Part shown: positions 8,666 to 17,728 of the stretch, piece by piece
Layout of the letters: every line of letters starts with the position of its first letter
Position numbering within the stretch: the stretch's first letter is position 1
Source: Geminicoccaceae bacterium
Lineage (GTDB): Bacteria; Pseudomonadota; Alphaproteobacteria; Geminicoccales; Geminicoccaceae
Reading direction: 5' to 3'
DNA: 64,000 bases
Assembly (NCBI GenBank): GCA_028279345.1
Contig: JANQNY010000030.1
Location: forward strand, 1 to 64,000
Notes under the pieces: model-generated
Database searches by the model: none
Seen by the model: the letters and a program-made list of their open reading frames with translations, nothing else
Told to the model about the DNA's origin: nothing
Program-made: the position numbers and the translations under genes

Positions 8666-10558
8666 TCAGGCCTGCTCGTGAAAATGATCGTAGATCTGCC
8701 TGGCTACCAAACGGCTGACGCCCGGCACACGTTCCAAGTCCTTGAGACCCGCCTCCCCGACGCCGCGGGCCGAACCGAAATGCTCCAGGAGCGCCTTCTT
8801 GCGCTTCGCCCCGATGCCCGGAATGGCGTCCAGCGGCGAGGTGGTGAGCGCGCGGCCGCGCTTGGCGCGGTGGGTCGAGATCGCGAACCGATGCGCCTCG
8901 TCGCGCAGCCGCTGAATGAAGTAGAGCACCGGGTCGCGCTTCTCCAGGGCTAGAACCGGCCGACCATCACGGTACAAGACCTCGCGCCCGGCGTTACGGT
9001 CTGGGCCCTTCGCGACCGCGACGACGGCGAGATCGATGATGCCTAGGTCCGCCAAGACGCCGGTCACCGACGAGAGCTGACCCTGACCACCATCGACGAA
9101 CACCAGGTCCGGCCACTGGCCGCTCGTCCGCTCCGGGTCCTCTTTGACGAGGCGCTGGAACCGCCTACGGAACACCTCGCGCATCATCGCGAAGTCGTCG
9201 CCCGGCGCGGTCGCCGTGTCCTTCATGTTGAAGGTCCGATAGGCCTGCCGCTCGAAGCCGTCTGGCCCCATGACGACGAAGCAGCCGGCCGCATGACGGC
9301 CATGGATGTGGCTGTTGTCGTAGACTTCGATGCGCTCGGGCGCACTCTCGAGATCGAGCGTGCGGGCCAGCGCCTCGAGGAGCCCACGCTGGGCCGAGCT
9401 CTCGGCGAGCCGGCGGGCGAGCGCCTGCTCGGCGTTCTTACGCGCGATCTGCACGAGCTCGCGGCGGTCGCCGCGCTGCGGGACCAGGACACGAACACGG
9501 GCACCGGCACGGGCGGTGAGCGCCTCCTCCAGAAGCGACTGCTGCGGCGTTGCCTCGGACAGGAGCACGAGCCGCGGCGGCGTGCGCTCGCTGTAGAACT
9601 GCGCACAGAACGCCTCCAGCGCCTCCGCCGCGGTCGCCCCCGCCGTGCCGGTCGGGTAGTAGGCCTTATTCCCGTAGTTGCGGCCGGCGCGGTAGAAGAA
9701 GACCTGCGCACAGAGCTGGCCGCCCTCGCCGTGCGCCGCGATGACGTCCGCGTCGCCGACCGCATGGGTGTTGATGCCCTGCGCCGCCTGCAGGTGCGCC
9801 ATCGCCTTGAGGCGGTCGCGCAGCGTTGCCGCGCGCTCGAAGTCGAGCCGCTCGGCGGCCTCCTCCATCTCGCGCTTGAGGCGCTCCTGCACGTCGTTCG
9901 ACCGCCCCGTGAGGAAGGTGCGCACCTCGTCGACGATGCGGCCGTAGCTCGCCTGGTCGATCCGCCCGACGCAGGGCGCCGAGCAGCGCTTGATCTGGTA
10001 CTGCAGGCAGGGCCGCGTCCGGCGCTCGAACATGCTGTCCGTGCAGTTGCGCAAGGGGAACGCGCGCAGGAGCGCGTTGAGCGACTGGTTGACGGCACCG
10101 GCCGAGGCGAAAGGGCCGAAATACTCGCTGTCGGCCTTCTTGGCGCCACGATGCTTGCCGATCTGCGGGAAGGCGTGGCCGAAGCGCAGATAGACGTAGG
10201 GGAACGACTTGTCGTCGCGGAGGATGATGTTGAAGGTCGGCTTGAGCCGCTTGATGAGGTTCGCCTCGAGCAAGAGGGCCTCGACCTCGCTGCCGGTGGT
10301 GACGACCTCCAGGTCGCGGGTGAGCGCCACCATCCGGGCGATGCGGTTGGTGTGCCCCTGCCCCTTGGCATAAGCCGTGACCCGCTTCTTGAGGTCCTTC
10401 GCCTTGCCGACATAGAGCACCTCGCCCTTGCCCCCGAGCATCCGGTAGACACCAGGCGCATGCGGCAGGTGCCGCACCTTGGCGGCGATCAGCTTGGCGC
10501 CGGCGAGCTCGGCGTCCGGCACATCTTCGGCCGGGGTCGTCAGCGAGGCATCGTCCAT
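8666..10558 (-). CDS. uvrC: Excinuclease ABC subunit C
   Basis: The nuclease of UvrABC nucleotide excision repair, which cuts both sides of a lesion. At 630 residues it has normal length. Order: N-terminal GIY-YIG nuclease (HAPGVYRMLG...VLYVGKAKDLKKRV, residues about 35-65) with ALLLEANLIKRLKPTFNI; a Cys-containing segment RPCLQYQIKRCSAPCVG; a UvrB-binding UVR helix pair near residue 210; the RNase H-like C-terminal nuclease (EVYDNSHIHG, FVDGGQGQLS); and two helix-hairpin-helix motifs at the end (LDAIPGIGAKRKKALLEHFG). The ATG at 10558 (MDDASLTTP) was chosen because the longer reading adds about 96 low-complexity residues. Confidence 0.97.
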   Translation of the reverse strand: MDDASLTTPAEDVPDAELAGAKLIAAKVRHLPHAPGVYRMLGGKGEVLYVGKAKDLKKRVTAYAKGQGHTNRIARMVALTRDLEVVTTGSEVEALLLEANLIKRLKPTFNIILRDDKSFPYVYLRFGHAFPQIGKHRGAKKADSEYFGPFASAGAVNQSLNALLRAFPLRNCTDSMFERRTRPCLQYQIKRCSAPCVGRIDQASYGRIVDEVRTFLTGRSNDVQERLKREMEEAAERLDFERAATLRDRLKAMAHLQAAQGINTHAVGDADVIAAHGEGGQLCAQVFFYRAGRNYGNKAYYPTGTAGATAAEALEAFCAQFYSERTPPRLVLLSEATPQQSLLEEALTARAGARVRVLVPQRGDRRELVQIARKNAEQALARRLAESSAQRGLLEALARTLDLESAPERIEVYDNSHIHGRHAAGCFVVMGPDGFERQAYRTFNMKDTATAPGDDFAMMREVFRRRFQRLVKEDPERTSGQWPDLVFVDGGQGQLSSVTGVLADLGIIDLAVVAVAKGPDRNAGREVLYRDGRPVLALEKRDPVLYFIQRLRDEAHRFAISTHRAKRGRALTTSPLDAIPGIGAKRKKALLEHFGSARGVGEAGLKDLERVPGVSRLVARQIYDHFHEQA

Positions 10559-10608
10559 GGGCGGAAAGTGGCACGCTACCGCCAATGCTTCAACGGCGGG
10601 CGCTGAGC

Positions 10609-11100
10609 CTAGCGCCGATCCCCTTGCATTGCCGCGTCCAGCCAGTCGCCGAGTTGCGCGAAGCTCGCATTCCAGCCCTGGCCGACACCCGAGCGGGCGT
10701 CGACGCGGCGAATGCCCTCGTGGCGCAGATGGACATGGTTCGACTCGCCATCCATGCGAAAGCTCACGATGACTTTGGAATCGGGCGTGGCCTCGCGTCT
10801 GCCGTCCTTGTGTTCCACCACGTGCCGCCAAGTAAACTCCAGGCACGTGTCCGGCTCGATTCTCAAGTATTCGCCCTGCAGGCTAGCACGCCGGTCGGCT
10901 TCTTGTTGCATGACGAAGCACCAATGGCCGCCCACGCGCAGATCGATCTCGGCGGAATGCACAGATCCGGCCTTCAAACCGAACCACTGCTTGATCTCTT
11001 CGGGCTCGGTCCAGGCGCGATAGACGCGTGCGACCGGCGCGCCGAACGTCGTTTCGACAACGACCGGCTCATCACCAGGGGCGCTGCGCAGAAACTCCAT
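10609..11100 (-). CDS. SRPBCC/AHSA1-domain protein
   Basis: A 163-residue START-like protein of the activator-of-Hsp90 C-terminal (AHSA1) family, which has a hydrophobic ligand cavity and unknown ligands. Family traits are the start VVVETTFGAPVARVYRAWTEPEEIKQWFG, then DLRVGGHWCFVM and YLRIEPDTCLEFTW, and the C-terminal helix GWNASFAQLGDWL. The ATG at 11100 has GGAGGAGGAG about 8 nt upstream. It starts 2 nt after the ArsR gene stop. ArsR plus SRPBCC operons are very common in proteobacteria, and the regulator usually controls the pair. Confidence 0.9.
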   Translation of the reverse strand: MEFLRSAPGDEPVVVETTFGAPVARVYRAWTEPEEIKQWFGLKAGSVHSAEIDLRVGGHWCFVMQQEADRRASLQGEYLRIEPDTCLEFTWRHVVEHKDGRREATPDSKVIVSFRMDGESNHVHLRHEGIRRVDARSGVGQGWNASFAQLGDWLDAAMQGDRR

Positions 11101-11102
11101 GC

Positions 11103-11417
11103 TCAATTCTCCTCCTCCAGATAGCGGGCGAGCGACTCAAGCTGCCCCTCCCAGAAGGTGCGGTAGTCTTCGAGCCAGTCGGCGGCATCCTTCATCGGCG
11201 TCGCTTCAAGCGTGCAGTAGCGGGTGCGTCCTCGCTTCGTGATACGGACCAGACCGGCATCGGAGAGGACGCGGACGTGCTTGGACACCGCCGTCAACGA
11301 CATCGCGAACGGCTCGGCCAGATCGGACAGCGGCGCCTCGCCGCCGGCCAATCGGGCGACGATCGCGCGCCGTGTGTTGTCGCTCAGCGCAGCGAACGTC
11401 CGATCGAGGTCAGGCAT
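11103..11417 (-). CDS. ArsR-family winged-helix repressor
   Basis: A 104-residue transcriptional regulator. MPDLDRTFAALSDNTRRAIV leads into the winged helix (APLSDLAEPFAMSLTAVSKHVRVLSDAGLV), with the wing ITKRGRTRYCTLE. The metal-binding ELCVCDL motif of metal sensors is absent, so it is a non-metal member of the SRPBCC-linked type. The start is placed at 11417 because the upstream in-frame ATG codons lie inside the proposed promoter and operator (11446-11496). It is co-transcribed with the SRPBCC gene and divergent from the glutathione S-transferase gene. Confidence 0.9.
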   Translation of the reverse strand: MPDLDRTFAALSDNTRRAIVARLAGGEAPLSDLAEPFAMSLTAVSKHVRVLSDAGLVRITKRGRTRYCTLEATPMKDAADWLEDYRTFWEGQLESLARYLEEEN

Positions 11418-11445
11418 CGAGGCTCGTTCCAAAAGTGAACTTAGT

Positions 11446-11496
11446 GGTTGACTGATCAACGCGCGCAGCATAGTCAACCATACAGTTCAGTGTCAA
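11446..11496. promoter_or_regulatory. Promoter and inverted-repeat operator of the ArsR operon
   Basis: On the minus strand TTGACA (11496-11491), an 18-nt spacer and TATGCT (11472-11467) form a good sigma-70 promoter. An 8-bp inverted repeat, GGTTGACT (11446-11453) and AGTCAACC (11472-11479), brackets the transcription start. It is a plausible autoregulatory ArsR operator, also able to affect the divergent transferase gene. Confidence 0.55.
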
Positions 11497-11523
11497 ACAC
11501 CCCCTGACCGGAAGACACACGCC

Positions 11524-12150
11524 ATGAAACTCTACGATGCGCTGACGCCGAACTCCTTGCGGGTCCACGTGTTCCTTGCCGAGAAGGGCATTGATGTCGC
11601 GCGGCAACCAATCAACGTGTTGGGCGGTGAAACCCGAACACCGACGTTCCTCGCCATCAACTCGCTCGGCGAGCTGCCGGTCCTAGAGGCGGACGACGGG
11701 CGCATCCTCACGGAGAGCGTCGCGATCTGCCGCTATCTCGAGGAGCTACACCCGGAGCCGCGGCTGATGGGTCGGGATGCGTATGACCAAGCGCTGGTCG
11801 AAATGTGGAACAGACGCATCGAGCAGCACATTTTCGGATCGATCGGCGCCGTGGCTCGCCACACGCTGGGCTTCTTCGCCGACAAGGTCGAACAAATGCC
11901 GGACTATGCCGCTTCGCAGATGCGCCTCTTCGACAAGAACTGGGCGTGGCTCGACCGCGAGCTGGCGGACGGTCGCCCATTCGTTGCCGGTGAGCGCTTC
12001 ACCATCGCCGATATCACCGGCATGGCCGCCCTGTTTGTCTGCGCCATTCTCGACAAGTCGCCATCGAACGCGTTCGCGCACGCCAAGCGTTGGATGGAGA
12101 CGGTGAAAGCTCGAGAGAGCTTTGCAGCGGAAATGGCCAAGGCCGCCTAG
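11524..12150 (+). CDS. Glutathione S-transferase family protein
   Basis: A 208-residue cytosolic transferase of the thioredoxin-fold GST superfamily. The N-terminal domain starts MKLYDALTPNSLRVHVFLAEKGI and contains the cis-Pro glutathione site GELPVLEADDGRILTESVAICRYLEE (residues about 45-70, with the conserved E-S). The all-helical C-terminal domain has the N-capping signature FTIADITGMAALF near residue 160. It is divergently transcribed from the ArsR-SRPBCC pair and may share its operator. Substrate unknown. Confidence 0.92.
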   Translation: MKLYDALTPNSLRVHVFLAEKGIDVARQPINVLGGETRTPTFLAINSLGELPVLEADDGRILTESVAICRYLEELHPEPRLMGRDAYDQALVEMWNRRIEQHIFGSIGAVARHTLGFFADKVEQMPDYAASQMRLFDKNWAWLDRELADGRPFVAGERFTIADITGMAALFVCAILDKSPSNAFAHAKRWMETVKARESFAAEMAKAA

Positions 12151-12253
12151 TCCAGCCAATCCTCGTTCGTTTCGCCAGTTGCATGAACGTGCAGCGGACG
12201 CAGGAACTCTGGCGCGTTCGGTCGATGCGGAGCGCCGTCGACGAGCACCGATC

Positions 12254-14425
12254 TCACATGCGCTCCAGGTGGAGCAGCCAAACTGTCTCGGGCCAGGCGA
12301 GCGGCAGGCGTAGGCCGAGCTCGCCGAGCATGGCGCCTTCGACGACGGGGCCGGCGCGCCAGAACGCCGGATTAGCGAGGTGGCTAGCCGCCGGCTCCGG
12401 CCACCGTTCGACCAGCTCGACGCGGTAGCGCGCTGCGGCGTCGAGCCCGGGTAGCCGCACGGGCGGCGTGTGCGCGAAAGGTGCTTGATCGAGCCGCGCG
12501 AGCTGCGCCAGGGCTTCGCTGCCGTCGGGGGCCACAACAATCTGGCCCAGGGCTTGAGGATCACCCAGCTCGAACCGCCACAGGCGTCCGCCGTGCAGGA
12601 GTCCGCGAAACCGCTTGTAGGTCGCGATGTGCTGCTTGAGCTCAGAGGCGTCGCGTTCGCTCAGCGCTCGCGGGTCGAGCTCGAGGCCGAAATGGCCGAA
12701 GAGTGCCGTTCGCGCCCGGAAGCCGAGGCTCGAGACGCGCCCGGTCTGGTGGCTCGGCACCGCACCCACATGCGCGCCGATCACCTCGAGCGGGAACAGG
12801 AGACTGGCGCCGCGTTGGATTTTCAGGCGTTCCGCCGCGTCGTTGTTGTCGCTCGCCCAGAAGCGCTCCGCGCGGGACATGACGCCGAAATCGACCCTGG
12901 CGCCGCCCGCCGCACAGCTTTCGATCTCGACTTCGGGATGCGCCTGCCGCACTCGATCGATGAGCGCGTAGAAGGCCTGCGTCTGCGCGCGCGCAGCGGG
13001 CCTGCCGGCCGACGCCGGTGGTGCCAGATCCCGATTATGGTCCCATTTGAGGTACGTGATCGCGTGCGCACGCAGCAGCCGGTCGATCCGCTCGAAGAGG
13101 TAAGTCGAGACGTCGGGCTGGGTGAGATCCAGGACGAGCTGGCTGCGCTGGGTCGGTCGCGTGCGCCCGTCGAGATGCAAGCACCAATCGGGGTGAACCG
13201 AGTAGAGCTCGCTCTCAGGGTTGACCATCTCGGGCTCGACCCAGAGCCCGAACTTCATGTCGAGGCTCTGGATGTGGTCGATGAGGGACCCGAGACCATC
13301 CGGATACTTCCGGGCGTCGACCTCCCAGTCGCCGAGGCTGGTGGACGCGTCGTTGCGCCGGCCGAACCACCCGTCGTCGAGCACGAACCGTTCGATGCCG
13401 AGCTCCGCCGCCGCGCTCGCGATACTCTTCAGCGTAGCCACGTCGTGGTCGAAGTAGACGGCCTCCCAGGTGTTGATCGAAGCAGGCCGGGGCTTCTCGG
13501 CTACGCCCCGCGGCAGGAGCGTCTGGCGGAGGTAGTGATGGAAACCCTGGCTGATACCGTTGAGGCCATGGTTGGACCAAGCCCCGAACACCCAGGGCGT
13601 CTCGAGCGTCGCGCCGGGCTCCAGCCGAGCTTCGCCGGGCAGCAACCACTCGCCGATCTGCACCTGACGGCTGCCGTCGCGGCGCAATTCGACGAGCAGT
13701 CGGTGATTGCCGCTCCAACCCAGATGCAGACCCAAAGCTCGGCCGGTTTGCTCGCCGAAGCCCTGCTCGCCGATCACCACGGTCGGACTGCTCGCATGGC
13801 CGGTCCGGCCATAGCGACCGATCCGCTCGAACTGCCCGTGCTGCACGAGCGGGTTGCGCACGAGCTGAAATTCGCCGGCCCAACGGCCGGTGAGGGTCGC
13901 CGTCTCGTTGAAGGTCTCTGGCAACGTGAGCGCGAGCGCGGCAAGCCACTGTACGTCGTACGGCGCATCGCCGCGATTGGTGAGGCTCGTGCGTGCGCGC
14001 AGCAGATCGCTATCGGGATCGAGCGTTAGCTCCAGCCGGAGGCCCAGCTTGGCGACCTCGTCCTCGAGACGGAACGTGAGCGCGCCGGGTGCTTGCTCGA
14101 CGACGTCGGGCGCGAAGGCCGTGACGAAGTCGCGCCCGTCGCGCGAACCGAGCAGCGCCGGTTGACCGAAGAAGCCAAAGCCGTGCTCCGGAACGAGCGA
14201 GAGGGCCGGCGGCTCGTCTGCCAAGGGTGGCGGATCGGGAACCGACGCCAGGCGTGGTGCCCGCAATGCGCCAGTTAGCGTGGCCACGTCGATGCCATCG
14301 GGGAGCCGCGGCCCCCAATGGACCAGGCGGGGCACGCGCGGCCCCCGCAGCCCGACCAGCAGCGACGACCGCCCGGTATCCAGGCGCACGAGCTGGTCGG
14401 CAGGCGCAGTTTCGCCCTGTGTCAT
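12254..14425 (-). CDS. Alpha-galactosidase, glycoside hydrolase family 36
   Basis: A 723-residue enzyme hydrolysing terminal alpha-1,6-galactose from melibiose, raffinose or similar. The N-terminal beta-sandwich (about 1-310) is followed by the (beta/alpha)8 barrel. Landmarks are FVLDDGWFGRRNDASTSLGDWEVD (residues 347-370), YLKWDHNRDL with nucleophile Asp462, and CAAGGARVDFG. Then comes FWASDNND with the acid/base Asp526. There is no signal peptide, so it acts in the cytoplasm after uptake. The symporter gene 130 nt upstream on the same strand and the AraC regulator beyond it suggest one inducible catabolic unit. The substrate (melibiose or raffinose type) is inferred from the family. Confidence 0.95.
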   Translation of the reverse strand: MTQGETAPADQLVRLDTGRSSLLVGLRGPRVPRLVHWGPRLPDGIDVATLTGALRAPRLASVPDPPPLADEPPALSLVPEHGFGFFGQPALLGSRDGRDFVTAFAPDVVEQAPGALTFRLEDEVAKLGLRLELTLDPDSDLLRARTSLTNRGDAPYDVQWLAALALTLPETFNETATLTGRWAGEFQLVRNPLVQHGQFERIGRYGRTGHASSPTVVIGEQGFGEQTGRALGLHLGWSGNHRLLVELRRDGSRQVQIGEWLLPGEARLEPGATLETPWVFGAWSNHGLNGISQGFHHYLRQTLLPRGVAEKPRPASINTWEAVYFDHDVATLKSIASAAAELGIERFVLDDGWFGRRNDASTSLGDWEVDARKYPDGLGSLIDHIQSLDMKFGLWVEPEMVNPESELYSVHPDWCLHLDGRTRPTQRSQLVLDLTQPDVSTYLFERIDRLLRAHAITYLKWDHNRDLAPPASAGRPAARAQTQAFYALIDRVRQAHPEVEIESCAAGGARVDFGVMSRAERFWASDNNDAAERLKIQRGASLLFPLEVIGAHVGAVPSHQTGRVSSLGFRARTALFGHFGLELDPRALSERDASELKQHIATYKRFRGLLHGGRLWRFELGDPQALGQIVVAPDGSEALAQLARLDQAPFAHTPPVRLPGLDAAARYRVELVERWPEPAASHLANPAFWRAGPVVEGAMLGELGLRLPLAWPETVWLLHLERM

Positions 14426-14555
14426 CGCCAGGTCGAACGCGTCGATCGCCAGAACCGGTGCGCATGCTTACACACCGGAAAAGCACATCCGCCGGCGGCA
14501 GCGCCGCGTCCGAGACACGCGAGCGCCGACCAGCACGTGGAAGGGCGGGTGCCGC

Positions 14556-16136
14556 TTACCAAAACGCGAACAGGACCCAGGCCATCGCCGCGACCAGCAA
14601 CACGGACTGCCAGCGATAGTCCTGGTACCAGGGCAGACCCGCCGTACCTTCGCTGGCCATCGCCGGCCGCCAGGTCGTACGCGCGACTTGGTCGGGATCG
14701 GGTGGCGCCGTCCGCAGGCTGACCACCACGAAGATGAGCGAACTCACCGCGGTCATCAGGCCGACGTTGATGGTGAAGTGAATGGGCCAGGCGTCGAGCT
14801 GGGTCAGCATGAAGAGCGCGAGCCCGATCAGGTGACCGCCCCAGAGCGCCGTGAACGCACCCTGACCGTTGCCGCGCTTCCAGAAGGCACCAACCAGGAA
14901 GATCGCTGCGACCGGCGGCACGAGGATGGAGAAGGCCTGCTGCAGGTAGGACCAGAGGCCGCCGAAATTGGCGATCATCGGCGCCCAAAGGATCGCGATC
15001 ACCATTAAGATGATCGTGGTGACGCGCCCGTAGAACCCGACCTTCTCCGGCTTGAACTCGGGATGCGCCGGCTTGACGAAGTCATGCACCACCAGCGTCG
15101 AGGCAGAGTTCAGGGTCGAATCGACGCTCGACATGATGGCCGCGACGAGACCGGCGAGGACGAGGCCGGTAAGTCCGATCGGCAGGACCTCGGTGACCAG
15201 CGCCGGAAAGACCATGTCCGCGTTCGGCAAGTCGGGGAAGAGCTGGATCGCCATCACGCCGGGAATCACCATCGTGAATAGCGGGATGATCTTGAGAAAG
15301 CCCGCGAGGACCGAGCCCCACTGGGCATGCTGGATGGACTTGGCGCCCAATACCCGCTGCACGATGTACTGGTTCGTGACCCAGTACCAGAAGCCGAGGA
15401 AGAACACGCCGAGCGGGATGCCCCAGCCGGGAAGCTGCGGATCGTCTAGGGGACGTACGAGCGAAAGATGACCCTCAGGGGCGGACGCGACGACCGCCGA
15501 CCACGAGAAGTCCAGCCGGGCGAACAGCAGCCCGGTCAGCACGATCGTGCCGAGGATCAAAACGACCGCTTGAATGACGTCGGTGTAAACCACTGCCTTG
15601 AGGCCACCCGCCGCGGTGTAGAGGCCGGCAAAGAGGCCGAGCGCTATCACCGTTTGCCAAATCTCGATCTCCGGCACGAAGACCTTCACGACGACGGCCC
15701 CCGCATAGAGCCCGCCGGCGGTGTCGACGATGATCGACAGGAGGATCGTCATCGCCGAGAAATAGTAGCGCGAGCGTCGATCGAAGCGCAGCTCGAGAAA
15801 CTCGGGGATCGTCGAGATGCGCGACTTCAAGAACAGGGGGACAAAGACGACGGCGAGGATGATGAGCGGCACGCCGGACATCCACTCATAGGTGGAGACC
15901 GGGATGCCGCCGCTATAGGCGGCGCCGGCGAGCCCGATGAGCGTTGTGCTGGAGATGTTGGACGCGAACAGCGAGAAGCCGATGACGCCCCAGGTCAAGG
16001 TCCGGCCGGCGAGGAACAGGTCATCGCCGGTTTCGGTCGTCTTCGAGACCCAGACGCCGATCGCTAGGACGACCGCGAAGTAGAGCCCGATGATGACGAA
16101 ATCGACGGTGGTGATGCTCGTGGCAACGGCGTCCAT
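14556..16136 (-). CDS. Sodium/solute symporter (SSS/SLC5 family), probable sugar uptake
   Basis: A 526-residue inner-membrane cotransporter with about 14 hydrophobic helices. Family landmarks are the start VDFVIIGLYFAVVLAIGVWV, then GDDLFLAGRTLTWGVIGFSLFASNISSTTLIGLAGAAY, where the Na2-site serines lie, and GLYTAAGGLKAVVYTDVIQAVVLI. The N-terminal pattern resembles the SGLT-like sugar branch. It sits between the AraC regulator and the GH36 alpha-galactosidase, so alpha-galactosides or galactose are the likely cargo; that part is inference from context. Confidence 0.92.
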   Translation of the reverse strand: MDAVATSITTVDFVIIGLYFAVVLAIGVWVSKTTETGDDLFLAGRTLTWGVIGFSLFASNISSTTLIGLAGAAYSGGIPVSTYEWMSGVPLIILAVVFVPLFLKSRISTIPEFLELRFDRRSRYYFSAMTILLSIIVDTAGGLYAGAVVVKVFVPEIEIWQTVIALGLFAGLYTAAGGLKAVVYTDVIQAVVLILGTIVLTGLLFARLDFSWSAVVASAPEGHLSLVRPLDDPQLPGWGIPLGVFFLGFWYWVTNQYIVQRVLGAKSIQHAQWGSVLAGFLKIIPLFTMVIPGVMAIQLFPDLPNADMVFPALVTEVLPIGLTGLVLAGLVAAIMSSVDSTLNSASTLVVHDFVKPAHPEFKPEKVGFYGRVTTIILMVIAILWAPMIANFGGLWSYLQQAFSILVPPVAAIFLVGAFWKRGNGQGAFTALWGGHLIGLALFMLTQLDAWPIHFTINVGLMTAVSSLIFVVVSLRTAPPDPDQVARTTWRPAMASEGTAGLPWYQDYRWQSVLLVAAMAWVLFAFW

Positions 16137-16255
16137 CCCAGCGCTCCCCGAGGTGCCTCTGCGGCTTCGTTGTCGTTGTCAGGGCAGGCGGACCCGCCGA
16201 GCCGAATAAACGCCCATGGTGTGGCTCGTTCCGGCACGCAACGGCAAATGGCGTC

Positions 16256-16290
16256 GGATTCCGGGAAAAGGTCGGCGGAATCCGGAATCC
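16256..16290. promoter_or_regulatory. Inverted repeat upstream of the symporter gene
   Basis: GGATTCCGG (16256-16264) and CCGGAATCC (16282-16290) form a 9-bp inverted repeat, with an extra copy of CGGAATCC at 16276-16283. It lies about 120 nt upstream of the symporter start and just after the AraC-type gene. It could be an operator for that regulator or a transcription stop for it; a T-tract is missing. Confidence 0.4.
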
Positions 16291-16305
16291 TAAGATCTCG
16301 GCAAC

Positions 16306-17220
16306 TTAGCGGGGATCAGGCGGCCGATGCGCCGGGAGGCTGGCAACCGCATCAGCGAGTTCCGACCGGTAACGGCCCGGATGCTTGCCGACCCACTGCC
16401 GGAACACCTCGTAGAACCGGCTGCGCGAGCCGAACCCGCACCGTTCGGCGACGACCGCCGCAGGCAGGTCGGTATCGAGCAACAGGGACTGCGCGCGGCT
16501 CAACCGCTGCCGAACGAGATACTCCGAGATCGTCATGCCGACGATGCGGCGAAACAGCGTCATCGCATGGTTCGGGTGGATGTCGGCCCTTCGAGCGATC
16601 TCGTCGACGGTAAGGCGGCGATTGCAGTGCTCGGCGATGAACATCGCCATCCGGCGAACCCGCTCCAGGCTGGCATCACTTCCCGAAGCGCCCGGCCTCG
16701 CGTCGACGTCGACGCTGCGCGCAAGCCGGTGGCCGGAAAGCGCGAGCCGCCAGAGTCGACAGTCGATTTCGTGACGCACGAGCTCTCTCAGGTCCGGCCG
16801 GCCGGTCTGCAGCTCGTCGAACCAGCGCGGAAACAGGACGTGATCGGCAGGGTCGGCGTCTCGGTCGAGGACAAAACCGCCACCCATGATGAGCCGGCGA
16901 AAGTCGCGGGGGAGCTTGAGCCGAAGAAACTCGCCGAGCGGCAGGTAGATGATGACCAGGTCGCTCTCGTCAGCCTGCGCAATCACCTGGTGCGGCGTCG
17001 CCCCCCAGAACACACCGAGCGTGCGCGCCTGCAACGGCACCAGATGGCCGTTCATCAGATACGTCATCCGGCCGCGGTTCAGGTAGTTCAGCTCGACCTG
17101 GCTATGCCAATGGGCGATCGGCATGCGGCGTGGGCAATGCCGCTGGGCGAAGAACTGGAGCTGCTCGAAAGGTGGATCGCCGTCGCTCACGCCGCGTGGG
17201 CACTCCCAGTTGTCCGCCAC
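16306..17220 (-). CDS. AraC-family regulator (MelR-like)
   Basis: A 304-residue transcription factor. The N-terminal cupin sensing domain contains RRMPIAHWHSQVELNYLNRG and MTYLMNGHLVPL, features shared with MelR-type melibiose regulators. The C-terminal double helix-turn-helix (about 195-295) reads NRRLTVDEIARRADIHPNHA and AAVVAERCGFGSRSRFYEVFRQWVGKHPGRYR. The start is a GTG at 17220 without a clear ribosome site, so a downstream start is possible. It is oriented with the symporter and alpha-galactosidase genes and probably activates them when the sugar is bound. Confidence 0.88.
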   Translation of the reverse strand: MADNWECPRGVSDGDPPFEQLQFFAQRHCPRRMPIAHWHSQVELNYLNRGRMTYLMNGHLVPLQARTLGVFWGATPHQVIAQADESDLVIIYLPLGEFLRLKLPRDFRRLIMGGGFVLDRDADPADHVLFPRWFDELQTGRPDLRELVRHEIDCRLWRLALSGHRLARSVDVDARPGASGSDASLERVRRMAMFIAEHCNRRLTVDEIARRADIHPNHAMTLFRRIVGMTISEYLVRQRLSRAQSLLLDTDLPAAVVAERCGFGSRSRFYEVFRQWVGKHPGRYRSELADAVASLPAHRPPDPR

Positions 17221-17728
17221 CCAAGTGAAGCAGAATTACGCCGTACGAACGCAACGGCCACGATCGAACTCAAGGCCCGTTTCAAGCGCCTCCGAGCTCT
17301 GCGTCTAGGCAAGGGTGCGCTGCAGCAACAGCCGTTCTCGATGGGCTCTTGCGAGCGCATGTGCAGCGCGCCGGATGGTCGAGCCGGGGCCTTGCTACAG
17401 GGTGTTCGCTCGCAGCCACTCGAGCCTTTGCGTCCCCACTCCAGCGACGAAGGAGAACGCCGATGATCACCCGCGTCACACCACAGCCCCGCTGCGCCGG
17501 AAGCGCCCCCCGCCGCTCGATCGAGGATCGGCTGGCAGCACTGATCGCACGCCTCTGCCGCCTGTCGTGAGCCTTAGCGCGGAGCGCCGGCCAACCGCAG
17601 AGGTGAAGCCGGCGCCGAGCCCACACCGTAGTCTACGCGCACGACGGCACGCACACGTCCGGACCTGCCGGGGGCATGATGCGACGACCGTACGATCTGT
17701 CTTTCCTAGGTCGCGCCGCGCACCAGGG
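17221..17728. other. Intergenic region, mostly featureless
   Basis: About 500 nt between the AraC gene and the peroxiredoxin gene. Apart from one small reading frame with a good ribosome site (17463-17570), I see no gene, repeat or RNA. Confidence 0.5.
17463..17570 (+). CDS. Candidate 35-residue Arg-rich small protein
   Basis: A short frame, MITRVTPQPRCAGSAPRRSI..., is preceded by AAGGAG 7 nt before the ATG, better than most start sites nearby. The C-terminal half ([16 protein letters not shown]) could form a basic amphipathic helix. No family recognised; GC-rich DNA gives such frames by chance, so this is only a candidate. Confidence 0.35.
   Translation: MITRVTPQPRCAGSAPRRSIEDRLAALIARLCRLS

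Noticed and set aside
9293-10606. 437-residue plus-strand frame opposite uvrC
   Set aside because: Antisense shadow of uvrC; composition is low complexity and no ribosome site or domain is present.
12470-14029. 519-residue plus-strand frame opposite the GH36 gene
   Set aside because: Antisense shadow; the GH36 active-site motifs on the other strand are complete.
14538-14550. Partial match to the 25-bp inverted repeat arm (GTGGAAGGGCGGG)
   Set aside because: Only 13 bases match, without the partner arm; this is expected by chance in such GC-rich DNA.
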